64,000 bases of DNA from Brevibacillus laterosporus (GCA_007833815.1 CP033464.1:110001-174000); one strand, 5' to 3'. Numbered from the stretch's first letter, positions 1-9,606 are shown. Made by a program: numbers and translations. Notes: generated by a model not told the origin, from the sequence alone.

Positions 1-33
1 AGTCAGCTCGGTCAATCGTTTAAAAGTAACCAT
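1..33 (-). CDS. 5' end of an unidentified gene running off the left edge
   Basis: On the minus strand an ATG at 31-33 follows a strong GGGGG ribosome binding site and opens a frame reading MVTFKRLTELT to the window edge. The start MxTFKRLT resembles some Bacillales GNAT acetyltransferases from memory, but eleven residues cannot support a family call. An alternative ATG lies six bases upstream but sits against the Shine-Dalgarno sequence. Confidence 0.45.
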   Translation of the reverse strand, partial: MVTFKRLTELT

Positions 34-269
34 TTTCATCCCCCTTTAATAAATACTAAGCAAATTCAAACGAAACGATGCTTTTAAATTTGACATTAAC
101 GTACAAAACAATTTTATTCTCTCATTTGATTGTTCTTTGTTCAACTAAATCGGATGAAAAAACTTATTTATCAAAAAAATCTGAACAATAATTTTGTTTC
201 AGCTACTGCGGATTAGAAGCATGCTGGGAACATAACTTTTACAAAATATCCAGCTCATTGAAATAAAAA

Positions 270-295
270 GGGGAATATGATTTCCCATATTTCCC
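270..295 (-). terminator. Rho-independent terminator behind the fadR relic
   Basis: The minus strand reads a hairpin of about ten base pairs with one mismatch (GGGAAATATG against CATATTCCCC), followed by TTTTTATTT. It lies just downstream of the restored stop of the fadR-like gene. Confidence 0.6.
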
Positions 296-317
296 TGCTT
301 TCTGACTATTCAACTGC

Positions 318-910
318 CTACACCTGCTGAACAACTCCGCAACCACGGCTTACAAATTGATAAACGCTATCCGTAAGCTCCATAATGTCATAGCTTTGGT
401 CGTTCATCACCCAATTAGTCATTAGTCATCCACAACGCCAAAAACCATTCTACGAGTTACTTTCATATTTAATTGAGAGTCAAATTCTCCGTTTTCAATA
501 CCCAATTTTAATATCTTATCAATCATCGAAAGATAATCTTTTAGGATCTTATTAATTGTGCGGCGTACTTCCTTGTCAGAATGCCTCAATTCTAATTGGG
601 TTACTACAGCAAAATGTGGATTGGTAGAAAATAGCGAAAAATGACCTTCTACAAATACTCGTAGCTTATCCGACGCCTTAACCTCACGATCTATATCAGG
701 TGACATCTCTTCTAGAAACTCTGTAATTTTATCTTCAAATAACGACAACAAAATGTCTTCCTTATTTTTAAAATATAAATAGACCGTACCGTCGGCAACA
801 CCAGCCCTTTTGGCAATCTTTGAAACGTGGGCTTGTTGAAACCCGTTTTCGGCAATAACCACTGTTGCAGCCTCTATAATTTTTTTATACTTCGGTTTTA
901 ATTTTCGCAA
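318..910 (-). pseudogene. fadR: FadR-type TetR regulator of fatty-acid degradation, frameshifted
   Basis: The intact part encodes 162 residues with an N-terminal TetR helix-turn-helix (SKIAKRAGVADGTVYLYFKNKEDIL), very close to B. subtilis FadR (YsiA), a repressor of beta-oxidation genes relieved by long-chain acyl-CoA. The frame stops at 422-424 after VFGVVDD, short of the usual ~194 residues. Supplying one missing base near 425-430 (GATGAC to GATGAAC) restores ELMTNWVMNDQSYDIMELTD and a stop at 318, giving about 197 residues. The loss removes part of the ligand-binding/dimer domain. It is either a real single-base deletion or a sequence error. The family call is secure; whether it is broken in the living strain is not. 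Confidence 0.85.
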
Positions 911-1013
911 ATTGAATCCCTCACCTATTGATTGAGCTGTATATCAATCTCCCATTATTTTAGACTATCACAACAAATCTATCCCAACAATGTTTATTAA
1001 AAGAAAAACAAAG

Positions 1014-1037
1014 TACGCTGTCCCGAGGACCAGCGTA
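1014..1037 (-). terminator. Rho-independent terminator of the downstream secreted-protein gene
   Basis: The minus strand folds TACGCTGGTCC against GGACAGCGTA around a TCG loop, followed by a T-rich run (CTTTGTTTTTC). It sits about 40 bases after the stop of the leftward gene ending at 1080. Confidence 0.6.
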
Positions 1038-1079
1038 TCTCTATCAAACATATAGGATGTTATAGAAAAAGTCGACAGG

Positions 1080-2276
1080 TTATCCTAAAAGAAGTAATCC
1101 CTTTTTTAAACGCAACTCATCTACCACGTATAATAAAAAGATACCGGCCATATTAACATACGTATTTTTACTGTCGATATCATCAGCAATACCACCATTA
1201 CTTTGTTGAAGTGTAAATAAAAAACTAGAGGCTCTATCTACTTTCTCTCTGTCTATTCGTTTCACTCCTTTTACACCAAGTAAAAAGGAAAGACTGGATA
1301 GAGCATAGGTACCATCTGCAAGTTTAAAGGAACCGTCCTCTTTCATCTTATCACCTAAAGAGATCAAGGCTTCTGTGAACAGATCCGGTTCTTGCATAAG
1401 GTATGCAGACCAACCAGTAGCAAAATACTCTGCATAAGGAGGATTCATCTTTCGTTTCCCCTCTTTATCCAGCATCACAGCAAAGCGCTTTTCTTTATCA
1501 TCATAAAAAAGGGAAAAATTCTCTTTTAGTTCCTTTGCATACACACTGGCACTACTCATCGGATATAGCTTAGCATAAGCTCGTAGACCAATATATGTTT
1601 CAGCATTATCTGCTGCAAATTTTATGTACAGCTTGTCATACTCGGTCAGGCTGAGCTCAGTTGGATTTGTATTCTTCTCTGTCTTTTTCTTTTGGTAGGA
1701 GCTCCAAAATAGTCCGTCTTTGGTATCACGATTATGGCGAATCAGGAATGTATAGGCGCGACTGGAAGCAATTTTGGTTTTTTGTATCAACCACTTATTT
1801 GATGATCGTTCCTTTAACTCAGAGGTAACATGAATAAACAGTGCCATTGTAGTATCTACTCCACGGATAGCAGCAAACTCAGAATAACTTACGGGCAAAG
1901 TGGGCAGATAGCGTTTCCCCACTTTTTTATAAGATAAATACCAATCCCCCTCCCGATTTTGTACCTCAACAAGCCATTGCATACCTCGCTCGACCGTTTC
2001 AAGATATTCCTTCTTTCCTGTCAGATCATATGCAGCTAAAAGTCCCATCATGGCATACAGCATATTGGAATCTGTATTGATGTAGCCAGATTCGTTCATT
2101 GCTCCTTGCTCATCTTGTTGTTGTCTAATAAAAGTAGCTGCCTTCTCCATCGCTTGTTTTAGCTGCTGATTTGTTTGTTTTTGTTGAGCGTAAATAGTTG
2201 GCACGTGAACCTGTTGTATTAGAAAAACATTTAGTACACAAAACATACACATGCTTTTTCGTAGAAATTCCTTCAC
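1080..2276 (-). CDS. Secreted protein with alpha/alpha-toroid-like repeats, function unknown
   Basis: About 398 residues with an N-terminal signal peptide (basic start, hydrophobic core, cleavage probably near YAQQ). The mature part holds repeated helical units with patterns such as YLETVERGMQWLVEVQNREGDWY and ASSFLFTLQQSNGGIADD, like the alpha/alpha barrels of prenyltransferases, squalene cyclases and some polysaccharide lyases. I do not see catalytic motifs that name an enzyme, so the role is open. GTG at 2276 is chosen because an AGAGGTGG ribosome binding site precedes it; a GTG at 2285 falls inside that site. It stands alone between two terminator-like regions. Confidence 0.65.
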   Translation of the reverse strand: MKEFLRKSMCMFCVLNVFLIQQVHVPTIYAQQKQTNQQLKQAMEKAATFIRQQQDEQGAMNESGYINTDSNMLYAMMGLLAAYDLTGKKEYLETVERGMQWLVEVQNREGDWYLSYKKVGKRYLPTLPVSYSEFAAIRGVDTTMALFIHVTSELKERSSNKWLIQKTKIASSRAYTFLIRHNRDTKDGLFWSSYQKKKTEKNTNPTELSLTEYDKLYIKFAADNAETYIGLRAYAKLYPMSSASVYAKELKENFSLFYDDKEKRFAVMLDKEGKRKMNPPYAEYFATGWSAYLMQEPDLFTEALISLGDKMKEDGSFKLADGTYALSSLSFLLGVKGVKRIDREKVDRASSFLFTLQQSNGGIADDIDSKNTYVNMAGIFLLYVVDELRLKKGLLLLG

Positions 2277-2406
2277 CGATACCACCTCTATACTTAGACT
2301 TTCCGTTGACTTCGAAAAATTTGCCTGTGAAGTACAGGAAAATCTGGGAAGGAATTTTTACAAACAAAAAGCCTTCCCCTTGATGTCAGAGAAGACTTTT
2401 GTATGA

Positions 2407-2547
2407 CTATAGTAAAATAATATAAATTACCCCAAAAATACTGATAATACCTAAACCAAATACGAAAGTAATTCCTTGTACGTCTAGATCACTTTCTCTC
2501 CACCAAAGTTGCACATACCGCTGACACTGGGTGCGTAGCCACTCCAT
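2407..2547 (-). CDS. Small single-pass membrane protein (46 aa)
   Basis: ATG at 2545-2547 is preceded by GAAGGGGG at a spacing of about eight bases. The peptide begins MEWLRTQCQRYVQLWWRESD and continues into a hydrophobic segment (FVFGLGIISIFGVIYIILL) that fills the C-terminus, so it should sit in the membrane with a short polar N-terminus. No family is recognised. It lies 87 bases downstream of the acyl-CoA ligase gene on the same strand and may be co-transcribed. Confidence 0.6.
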   Translation of the reverse strand: MEWLRTQCQRYVQLWWRESDLDVQGITFVFGLGIISIFGVIYIILL

Positions 2548-2633
2548 AGAAAGTCCCCCTTCTTCTCAACATATGTACCAGAGAAAAGGAAGGGCTGGAC
2601 GTTTAACAGATAAGGCACACTTATCTTTGTCTG

Positions 2634-4256
2634 TTACGCTTGCGGTTCCTTAGAGTAATGATCAACCACCTGTTCACGCAAAGCTCGTTTTAGGAATTTG
2701 CCTACAGATGTTTTAGGAATCTCCGCCACGAACAGTATATCGTCTGGTAACCACCACTTAGCAAATTTCGGTTCCAAAAAGGCAAGAATCTCTTCCTTAG
2801 AAACGCTCTGTCCTTCTTTTACTACCACGCACGCTATTGGGCGTTCTCCCCATTGCGGATGAGGTACACCTACGCATGAAGCTTCAAGTATGGACTCATG
2901 TCCCATTAAAGCATTTTCCACATCTACAGAAGAAATCCACTCCCCACCGCTCTTAATCAAATCCTTTGTCCGGTCAACTAGTTTCACAAAACCTTCTGCA
3001 TCCACGGTCGCTACGTCCCCCGTATGTAACCAGCCATCTTGGAATGTCTCTTCACTCCGCTCATCTTTATAATAGCTATCCGCAATCCAAGGCCCTCGGA
3101 TCAACAACTCTCCCATCTCTTCCCCATCTGCCTTCACTTCACCATTTGGACCTACTATCTTCATCTGAAGTCCAGGAACCAACGTTCCCTGTTTACTGAG
3201 GTAACCCAATTTTTCTTCCTCGGATAGTTCTGCTTCCTGGTAACTTTTTAGCTTAGAGCATGTTACCAATGGGCTAGTTTCGGTCATTCCATATGCAACA
3301 TAGAAGGGAATGTTAAACTTGTTGCGGTACGTTTCTATGAGACTGCGTGGGGAAGCAGATCCGCCACAGACAACCGCTCGTAAGCTGGATGTTTCGTATC
3401 GACCATGCTCTAATTCTTGTAAAAGCCCTAGCCAAATCGTGGGTACCCCGGCTGTGATACTTATTTTTTCTGTTTCAATCAGATTAGCTAAGATTTGAGG
3501 GGTAAAACGTGGGCCAGGCAATACTTGCGTACACCCAAACCATGTAGCAGCAAAAGGGAAACCCCATGCATTCACGTGAAACATGGGCACTACCGGCATC
3601 GTGATATCTTGTTCAGATAAAGCTAATGTATCTGCTAGCCCTATGGACATGGAGTGTAACACAATTCCTCGATGGGTATAGATAACACCTTTTGGATTCC
3701 CTGTAGTAGCAGATGTGTAACACATACCGGCCGGATCGTTCTCTTGGATGTCAGTTGGATATTGATAGGAAGGATCTGCTTGGTTTAGCAGCTGTTCATA
3801 GGAATATAGAGGTTCTAGGGATGAGGCAGGCAATTGATCATGATCTGTCATCAGTACATAGGCCTTTACACTGTGTAAATGATCTTTTATTTGCTCGAGT
3901 AAAGGAAGGATATCATCGTCCACCAACAATACCTGATCTTCTGCGTGATTAATGATGTAGATAATGTGTTCAGGAGATAATCGGATATTGATGGTATGCA
4001 AAACCGCCCCCATACTAGGAATGGCAAAGTAAGCTTCCAAATGTCGGTGATGATTCCATGCAAGAGTCCCTACTCGTTCTCCACGTTTAATGCCTAGCGA
4101 TTCAAGCGCACTAGCCAAACGTCGTGTTCTCTCTCCAATCTCTCGGTAAGTAAATCGATAGATACCTGTAGACGTACGTGATATTACCTGTTTTTTACCA
4201 AACATTTTTTCTGCTCTTTCCATCATAGGCGCAAGTGTTAACTGTGCATTCATCAT
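2634..4256 (-). CDS. Medium/long-chain fatty-acid--CoA ligase (AMP-forming)
   Basis: A 540-residue ANL-superfamily adenylate-forming enzyme that activates fatty acids to acyl-CoA in the cytosol. The AMP-binding P-loop reads YTSATTGNPKG (Ala where Gly is usual), followed by AYGMTETSP, the adenylation motif GWLHTGDVA, the hinge VDRTKDLIKSGGEWIS and the C-terminal catalytic lysine in KTSVGKFLKR. Overall it resembles AlkK-type ligases. Start: ATG at 4256 with GGGGGAG six bases upstream. It lies about 1.7 kb from the fadR-like gene, which fits fatty-acid degradation under FadR, though an operator is only partly visible. Exact chain-length preference cannot be read from sequence. Confidence 0.85.
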   Translation of the reverse strand: MMNAQLTLAPMMERAEKMFGKKQVISRTSTGIYRFTYREIGERTRRLASALESLGIKRGERVGTLAWNHHRHLEAYFAIPSMGAVLHTINIRLSPEHIIYIINHAEDQVLLVDDDILPLLEQIKDHLHSVKAYVLMTDHDQLPASSLEPLYSYEQLLNQADPSYQYPTDIQENDPAGMCYTSATTGNPKGVIYTHRGIVLHSMSIGLADTLALSEQDITMPVVPMFHVNAWGFPFAATWFGCTQVLPGPRFTPQILANLIETEKISITAGVPTIWLGLLQELEHGRYETSSLRAVVCGGSASPRSLIETYRNKFNIPFYVAYGMTETSPLVTCSKLKSYQEAELSEEEKLGYLSKQGTLVPGLQMKIVGPNGEVKADGEEMGELLIRGPWIADSYYKDERSEETFQDGWLHTGDVATVDAEGFVKLVDRTKDLIKSGGEWISSVDVENALMGHESILEASCVGVPHPQWGERPIACVVVKEGQSVSKEEILAFLEPKFAKWWLPDDILFVAEIPKTSVGKFLKRALREQVVDHYSKEPQA

Positions 4257-4321
4257 TGCAAACTCCCCCTCTTTTTTTTCAATATTTTGGGACCGGAGCT
4301 ATTCTAGTTGCACGAACCGCC

Positions 4322-4351
4322 TGAAAACGTTTGCTTCTGAATATTCATTCT
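4322..4351. promoter_or_regulatory. Possible cre-like and FadR-box-like sites before the acyl-CoA ligase
   Basis: TGAAAACGTTTGCT at 4322-4335 matches 12 of 14 positions of the CcpA cre consensus. The adjoining CTTCTGAATATTCATTCT at 4334-4351 has a good right half of the B. subtilis FadR box (TATTCATTC) but a poor left half. Their position upstream of a fatty-acid activation gene makes sense, yet both matches are imperfect. Confidence 0.3.
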
Positions 4352-4452
4352 TGCTAATTCTTGTATTTCCTTTCCCAAGCCCCAAAGAAAGTTGTAAAAT
4401 AGTACAAATAAACAATTGTATATTTCTGTCTTAATAAAGGAGAATATCATAT

Positions 4453-4800
4453 ATGGTAATTATTGTAAAAATATCTACAGAACAGCAATGGAATACTGCC
4501 AAGGAACAAGGTATATATCTACATCCATCCCTAGAGACAGAAGGATTTATTCACTGCTCAACGCCAGATCAATTTGAAGGCGTTGCTAATCGCATATACA
4601 AAGGACAAAACAATTTACTACTCTTAGTGATTGATCCTACTCGACTTAGCGCGGAATTAAAATATGATCCAGCCAAAGACGGACAATTGTATCCTCATAT
4701 TTATGGCCCCCTCAATGTAGATGCCGTCATTCGAGTAATATCGTTTTCATCTGACAAAAAAGGATATTTTTCCCTACCTGCCGAACTTTCTTCCTTGTAA
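4453..4800 (+). CDS. DUF952 family protein
   Basis: A 115-residue cytosolic protein with the DUF952 pattern: an N-terminal W/AKEQGIYLHPSLETEGFIHCST segment, then QFEGVANRIYKG, a beta-rich LLLLVIDPTRL core and YPHIYGPLNVDAVI near the end. Biochemical function of the family is not established. ATG at 4453 has AAAGGAG about ten bases upstream. It is followed 34 bases later by a hot-dog thioesterase and probably shares its transcript. Confidence 0.85.
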   Translation: MVIIVKISTEQQWNTAKEQGIYLHPSLETEGFIHCSTPDQFEGVANRIYKGQNNLLLLVIDPTRLSAELKYDPAKDGQLYPHIYGPLNVDAVIRVISFSSDKKGYFSLPAELSSL

Positions 4801-4834
4801 CGAAAGTCTAGTTATAAAGAAGGGAAGTGTCAGG

Positions 4835-5296
4835 ATGAACCCCGTTCAACAATTTTTTGTCAAGCAAGTCCCATTTGCCCAAACAATTGGAGTTACCATC
4901 ACACACACATCATCTGGAGAAGCATGTGCCAAGCTCCCTTTTTCTCCTTCTAATGTAAATCATGTTGGCACCATTCATGCTGGTGCCCTATTTACATTAG
5001 CTGAATCAGCCGCTGCTGCTTCCATTTTATCTACCTTTTCTGACTTAGTTCCTCATATTTTGCTACTGGTTACCAAAAGTTCTGTCGAATACACCGCACC
5101 AGCTCAAGGTAATATTGTAGCGATCGCTTCCATTTCCAAAGAGACTGAGCAATTGGTTCGCAACACACTTTTGCAGCCCAACGATCGGATACGTTTTACC
5201 ATACACACTGAAATCAAGCAGGAGGGAGCCGATGAAATAAGTGCATTGGCTCAATTTGAGATGTATATGAAGCGTAACGAAGAAGGTAAACAATAG
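4835..5296 (+). CDS. Hot-dog-fold thioesterase-like protein (YiiD C-terminal/DUF4442 type)
   Basis: A 153-residue single hot-dog domain. Segments HVGTIHAGALFTLAESAAAASIL (central helix) and VEYTAPAQGNIVAIASI match the PaaI/DUF4442 group, which act as or resemble acyl-CoA thioesterases. The conserved region NHVGTIHAGALFTLAE would line the active site. The start is supported by GAAGGGAAG upstream. Whether it hydrolyses an acyl-CoA here is inferred from fold only. It lies 24 bases before a large sensor kinase gene. Confidence 0.75.
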   Translation: MNPVQQFFVKQVPFAQTIGVTITHTSSGEACAKLPFSPSNVNHVGTIHAGALFTLAESAAAASILSTFSDLVPHILLLVTKSSVEYTAPAQGNIVAIASISKETEQLVRNTLLQPNDRIRFTIHTEIKQEGADEISALAQFEMYMKRNEEGKQ

Positions 5297-5320
5297 CGTT
5301 ATCAACGTTACTAACACTGG

Positions 5321-7483
5321 ATGAGACAGGTCGTGAATGATATGAATTTATTTTCTTCCGGTAACGATACGTTATTTCAGTCCATTATTGCCGAAGCTCC
5401 GTTAGGCATCATTAGCGTGGCGGATACTGGTCACATCCTTAGCTGCAATCATGCAGCCAGTAGCACATTTGGCTACCGGGAAGAAGAGATCATCGGCAAA
5501 TCCTTTCCTATCTTATTTCCAACCATTCATGGATCTACCTTTCATTCTTTATTTCAACAAGGAAACCAATCCATTCCTTTATATAATCAGGAATGGATTG
5601 GTTTACACAAGAATGGAGCTAGCTTTTCCATAGATGTACACACAACAATCATTACAAACAGTACTCCTCGAATTCTTGCCATCTATGTCAAACAAAATCA
5701 GAGTCAAAAATCGGACCTTTACCAGTCCCTGTTTGAGCAGAATCCTTTCCTTGTATATTCTACGGACTTACAAGGCAGAATTTTCAGTTTAAACCATGCA
5801 AGCGAACAGATTCTAGGCTACTCCGCACATGAGTTAATTGGCCGTTCTTATCAAGATTTGATGATGTTTGAGGAAGATCGAACTGCCGAAAGTATACGAT
5901 TCCGTCGTGTTCTTCAAGGAGGGCATTATAAGCTAGAAATCCCCTTTTGCAATAAACGTGGGCACCTGATCTACATTTGCCTGATCAGTTTTCCTAAAGT
6001 ATTTGAGTCACAGGTAGTAGGCGTGTATTTTATGGGGTTTGATATTACGGCTCGAAAACAAACAGAGCGTGCTCTCATGATGGCTCAGGAAGATTTGAAA
6101 AACACGCTTCAAATGCAAAAAGGCATGACCTTTAAGTTTATCAAATCAGGTAAAGAATTTATCTATACAATGGCAGATGGAGAACTGTTGTATCGTCTTG
6201 GTCTCACACCAGAATATGTGGTAGGTCGACGTATGCAAGATGTGCTCCCTTATCTACAAAGTAAACGCAGTTACTACGAAAAAGCCTGGCAAGGAGAGAC
6301 TGTCAGCTATGAAGAAAATGTGATAGGAGTCTGCTATGTAGCCTCCTTGCGTCCTATTATGCGTAATGATCGTGTGGTAGAGGTTATTGCTTCATGTATC
6401 GACATTACAGAACGAAAAAAAGCAGAAGAAGAACTGCGGTCAACCAAGGATTTACTCGAATCTCTATTTACCAACTCAACCGATGCGATCTATGTCTTGG
6501 ATCTAGACGGTACTGTATTACGTATTAATCATGCCTTTGAAAAAATGTATGGCTGGAGTAGCGATGAAGTAGTTGGTCGCCCATTGCATGATTTTGTGCC
6601 AAATGATTCACAGCAGATGATTTTCGTATGCCGTGATAAGCAGGAGAATGACTACATCACCAGCTATGAAACACTTCAGGAGCGAAGAGATGGTAGCAAA
6701 ATCTATGTCAGCTTGAGCCTATCTCCAATTCATGATGCAACAGGAAGAATTGTGGGAACAGCGACTATTTCTCGAGATATTACGGAGCGAAAAGCAACAG
6801 AGCAACTATTGCTTAACTCTGAAAAATTATCTGCTATAGGTGAATTAGCTGCTGGGGTAGCCCATGAAATTCGCAATCCCTTAGCAGCTTTGCGCGGGTT
6901 CGTTCAATTGCTACGCTCATCCGTAAAAGACTACCAGCCATATTTTCAAATTATGCTGACCGAATTAGATCGTATTAACATGATTGTTAGCGAACTATTA
7001 GTTCTCTCAAAACCACAAGTATTACGTTTACAGCGAAAAAGCCTACATCAATTGTTGACCAGCGTTGTTTTGCTTTTACAGACGCAAGCTATTATTAGTA
7101 ATGTACAAGTACTACTTGAATTTGGTGAAGATGATCCTTATGTAGAATGCGAGGAAAACCAATTAAAGCAGGTTTTTATCAATTTACTTAAAAACTCTTT
7201 GGAAGCAATGGATAGTGGTGGCATTATACAAATTACAGTAAGCACAAAAGAAGAAAGTACTTATATTCAAGTAGTTGACCAGGGGTGCGGTATTCCTGAT
7301 GAGCTTATCTCTCAATTAGGGCAACCATTCATCTCCACAAAAGAAAAAGGAACTGGTCTGGGCCTAATGATCACTCAAAAAATCATTAAAGAGCATCGTG
7401 GTAATTTATCTATTACTAGCGAAGTAGGCAAAGGAACAACAATTACAATCCGACTGCCACTCGCTCACCCCCCTGTTATATAA
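5321..7483 (+). CDS. Multi-PAS sensor histidine kinase (orphan, Kin-type)
   Basis: 720 residues without transmembrane segments. Four PAS-like modules can be seen at about 18-125, 130-250, 270-370 and 375-490, the last with NSTDAIYVLDLDGTVLRINH and three ending in DITxRKxxE linkers. A HisKA domain follows with the phospho-acceptor in GVAHEIRNPLAALRG (His515), then a HATPase with N box NLLKNSLEAM and G boxes DQGCGIP and GTGLGLMI. It resembles B. subtilis KinA/KinE sporulation kinases, and no response regulator is adjacent. That suggests it feeds the Spo0F/Spo0A phosphorelay; this is inference. No clear ribosome binding site precedes 5321; GTG at 5333 or ATG at 5342 are alternatives. Confidence 0.85.
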   Translation: MRQVVNDMNLFSSGNDTLFQSIIAEAPLGIISVADTGHILSCNHAASSTFGYREEEIIGKSFPILFPTIHGSTFHSLFQQGNQSIPLYNQEWIGLHKNGASFSIDVHTTIITNSTPRILAIYVKQNQSQKSDLYQSLFEQNPFLVYSTDLQGRIFSLNHASEQILGYSAHELIGRSYQDLMMFEEDRTAESIRFRRVLQGGHYKLEIPFCNKRGHLIYICLISFPKVFESQVVGVYFMGFDITARKQTERALMMAQEDLKNTLQMQKGMTFKFIKSGKEFIYTMADGELLYRLGLTPEYVVGRRMQDVLPYLQSKRSYYEKAWQGETVSYEENVIGVCYVASLRPIMRNDRVVEVIASCIDITERKKAEEELRSTKDLLESLFTNSTDAIYVLDLDGTVLRINHAFEKMYGWSSDEVVGRPLHDFVPNDSQQMIFVCRDKQENDYITSYETLQERRDGSKIYVSLSLSPIHDATGRIVGTATISRDITERKATEQLLLNSEKLSAIGELAAGVAHEIRNPLAALRGFVQLLRSSVKDYQPYFQIMLTELDRINMIVSELLVLSKPQVLRLQRKSLHQLLTSVVLLLQTQAIISNVQVLLEFGEDDPYVECEENQLKQVFINLLKNSLEAMDSGGIIQITVSTKEESTYIQVVDQGCGIPDELISQLGQPFISTKEKGTGLGLMITQKIIKEHRGNLSITSEVGKGTTITIRLPLAHPPVI

Positions 7484-7527
7484 GAAACACATTCTCCTGA
7501 GGTGTTTTCCTCTACAATCAATTCATT

Positions 7528-7571
7528 AGAGCCGGCTTCGCCAACCTTGTAAGAGTAAGAGAAACGGCTCT
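7528..7571 (+). terminator. Rho-independent terminator after the first sensor kinase
   Basis: AGAGCCG pairs with CGGCTCT across a loop of about 30 bases that holds its own small GGCTTCGCC hairpin, followed by TTATTTTTTA on the plus strand. It separates the two kinase genes into distinct transcripts. Confidence 0.6.
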
Positions 7572-7717
7572 TATTTTTTATCACCCTTCATAAGTAAAGT
7601 ACGAAGAAGTATTGAACAAAAAGCTTTCATGACTTAAAGTAAAGATAATGTTTTCCTTTTTCTGATTTAATTGGAAGAATGTCCTCCAGTTTTTGAGAAG
7701 GTAGGGTGGTTTTTTGA

Positions 7718-9532
7718 ATGAGTAACATGAAAGCTCTCCCGTTCTTTTCCTCTGTATCGCATCAGGATATCCTTGATCATCTACCAACAGGGGTCATTCA
7801 AATTGATAGTAGAGGAATCATCGTTTATATGAACAACGTTTTTCTCCAATGGATCGGGTATGCAGATGCAGACACAGAATTGATTGGTAGGCCATTGCAA
7901 GAATTTTTTCTTACTTTTACACTGGCAGATTGTGAAGAAGAGACATCTCCTATTGAACGTCATTATGAAATCAACACGATAGATAACGGCTTCCTATATG
8001 TGAAAACATTGATTCAACCCTACATGAAACAGGGACAAACTGCTCATCTCCTTCTCATAAGAAAGTTGGGCAAAAAAACCAAATGGCGCAGAATATTCGA
8101 AAAGTTCAAACAAAATCACTCACATCTGTTTCATTCACCTGACGATGGTTACATGACCTTGGATGTTACAGGTGCTTTTCGGGCTGTAAATGAGACATGC
8201 AGTGTGTTATCCGGTTACTCTGAATCGGAATTATTACAAAAAAACATCTACGATTTATTACAACCAGATTATTGGAATGAAGCAAAGTATATCTATGAAC
8301 GCCTCCGAACAGGGACACCTTTTTCCACTACTCTTTCAATCCGACATAAAAAGGGGCATCCCTTATGGATACAAGTTATGTTTCTACCCTTGCTTGCCTT
8401 AAATCAAATGATTGGTATGTATGGAATCGCAAAAGAGATTACACACGAACATTTGTTAGAAGAAGCCTTATGGGAAAGTCAGCTCAAGTATCGAATTTTA
8501 GCTGACTATTCGTCTGATCTAATCACTTTTCTAGATTCACGTGGTAAAGTAGTCTTTGTTTCACCCTCTCATGAAAGTGTATTTGGACATCCGCTGCAAG
8601 ACTACTATCAGCATCATCCATTTGACTATCTCCATCCTGACGATATCCCTCATTTGCGCAAATGGTTTTATAACTCCTATAAATCAAAACAACCTAATGC
8701 TGATCCCGCAGAATTTAGAGCCAGACATATTGATGGACACTATCTGTATATTCGAGTCTCCTGTGTTCCTATGCTTAGTAAAGATGGAGATATTCTGGGC
8801 TTTGCCATTATCGGAGAGAACATTCATGATCAAAAGCAAACAGAGAACCTCTTGCGCCAATCTGAAAAACTATCCCTCATCGGAGAATTGGCTGCGGGTA
8901 TTGCTCATGAAATTCGCAATCCACTTACGGCCTTGCGCGGATTTACTCAGCTTTTGCAAACTCATCCCGAAGACAGTAGTAAATATACTGACATCATGTT
9001 AAATGAATTAGATCGTATCCATTTTATTGCAAACGAGTTATTACTGTTAGCAAAACCGCAGGGATACCAATTAGCTGTAAATGATATCTGCTCCTTGTTG
9101 CAGGATGTTATTACGCTACTAGAATCACAAGCTATATTAGCTAATGTCACCATCTCTACTCACTGGGAAACGGATATTCCCTTCCTTCTCTGTGAGGCAC
9201 GTCAGTTAAAACAAGTATTTATCAATATTATTAAGAATAGTGTAGAAGCCATGCCAACAGGAGGCTGCATCCATATTGAGGTAAAAAAGCAAGAACAACA
9301 TGTCCTGCTCCGTTTTTCAGATGAAGGCTGCGGTATTCCTATGTCTACTCTTGAAAAAATCGGAAAACCCTTCTACACAACCAAAGAAACTGGAACAGGA
9401 CTAGGGCTCATGATCAGTTCCAAAATTATTCGTGAACACAATGGCACCTTACAGTTGCTAAGTGAAATGAATCAGGGAACAACCATTGAGATTACGTTAC
9501 CCTACATGTTGTCATTGATAAAAGAAATCTAG
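7718..9532 (+). CDS. PAS-domain sensor histidine kinase (orphan, Kin-type)
   Basis: 604 residues, soluble, with three PAS-like modules at about 10-120, 130-250 and 257-370. Then come a HisKA domain (IAHEIRNPLTALRGFTQLL, phospho-acceptor His397) and a HATPase (NIIKNSVEAMPTGG, DEGCGIPM, GTGLGLMISSKII). The catalytic half is clearly paralogous to the kinase ending at 7483 (same ELAAGxAHEIRNPL and LDRIxxIxxELLxLxKPQ patterns), so the pair probably arose by tandem duplication followed by sensor-domain change. ATG at 7718 follows a GGTAGGGTGG ribosome binding site. Again no response regulator is adjacent. Confidence 0.88.
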   Translation: MSNMKALPFFSSVSHQDILDHLPTGVIQIDSRGIIVYMNNVFLQWIGYADADTELIGRPLQEFFLTFTLADCEEETSPIERHYEINTIDNGFLYVKTLIQPYMKQGQTAHLLLIRKLGKKTKWRRIFEKFKQNHSHLFHSPDDGYMTLDVTGAFRAVNETCSVLSGYSESELLQKNIYDLLQPDYWNEAKYIYERLRTGTPFSTTLSIRHKKGHPLWIQVMFLPLLALNQMIGMYGIAKEITHEHLLEEALWESQLKYRILADYSSDLITFLDSRGKVVFVSPSHESVFGHPLQDYYQHHPFDYLHPDDIPHLRKWFYNSYKSKQPNADPAEFRARHIDGHYLYIRVSCVPMLSKDGDILGFAIIGENIHDQKQTENLLRQSEKLSLIGELAAGIAHEIRNPLTALRGFTQLLQTHPEDSSKYTDIMLNELDRIHFIANELLLLAKPQGYQLAVNDICSLLQDVITLLESQAILANVTISTHWETDIPFLLCEARQLKQVFINIIKNSVEAMPTGGCIHIEVKKQEQHVLLRFSDEGCGIPMSTLEKIGKPFYTTKETGTGLGLMISSKIIREHNGTLQLLSEMNQGTTIEITLPYMLSLIKEI

Positions 9533-9606
9533 AGAATATGAGGCTCTTTCACCAATAAAAATAGGGACCTCTCTCTACCCTTCCCATGTATATTTGTTAC
9601 ACAAAA

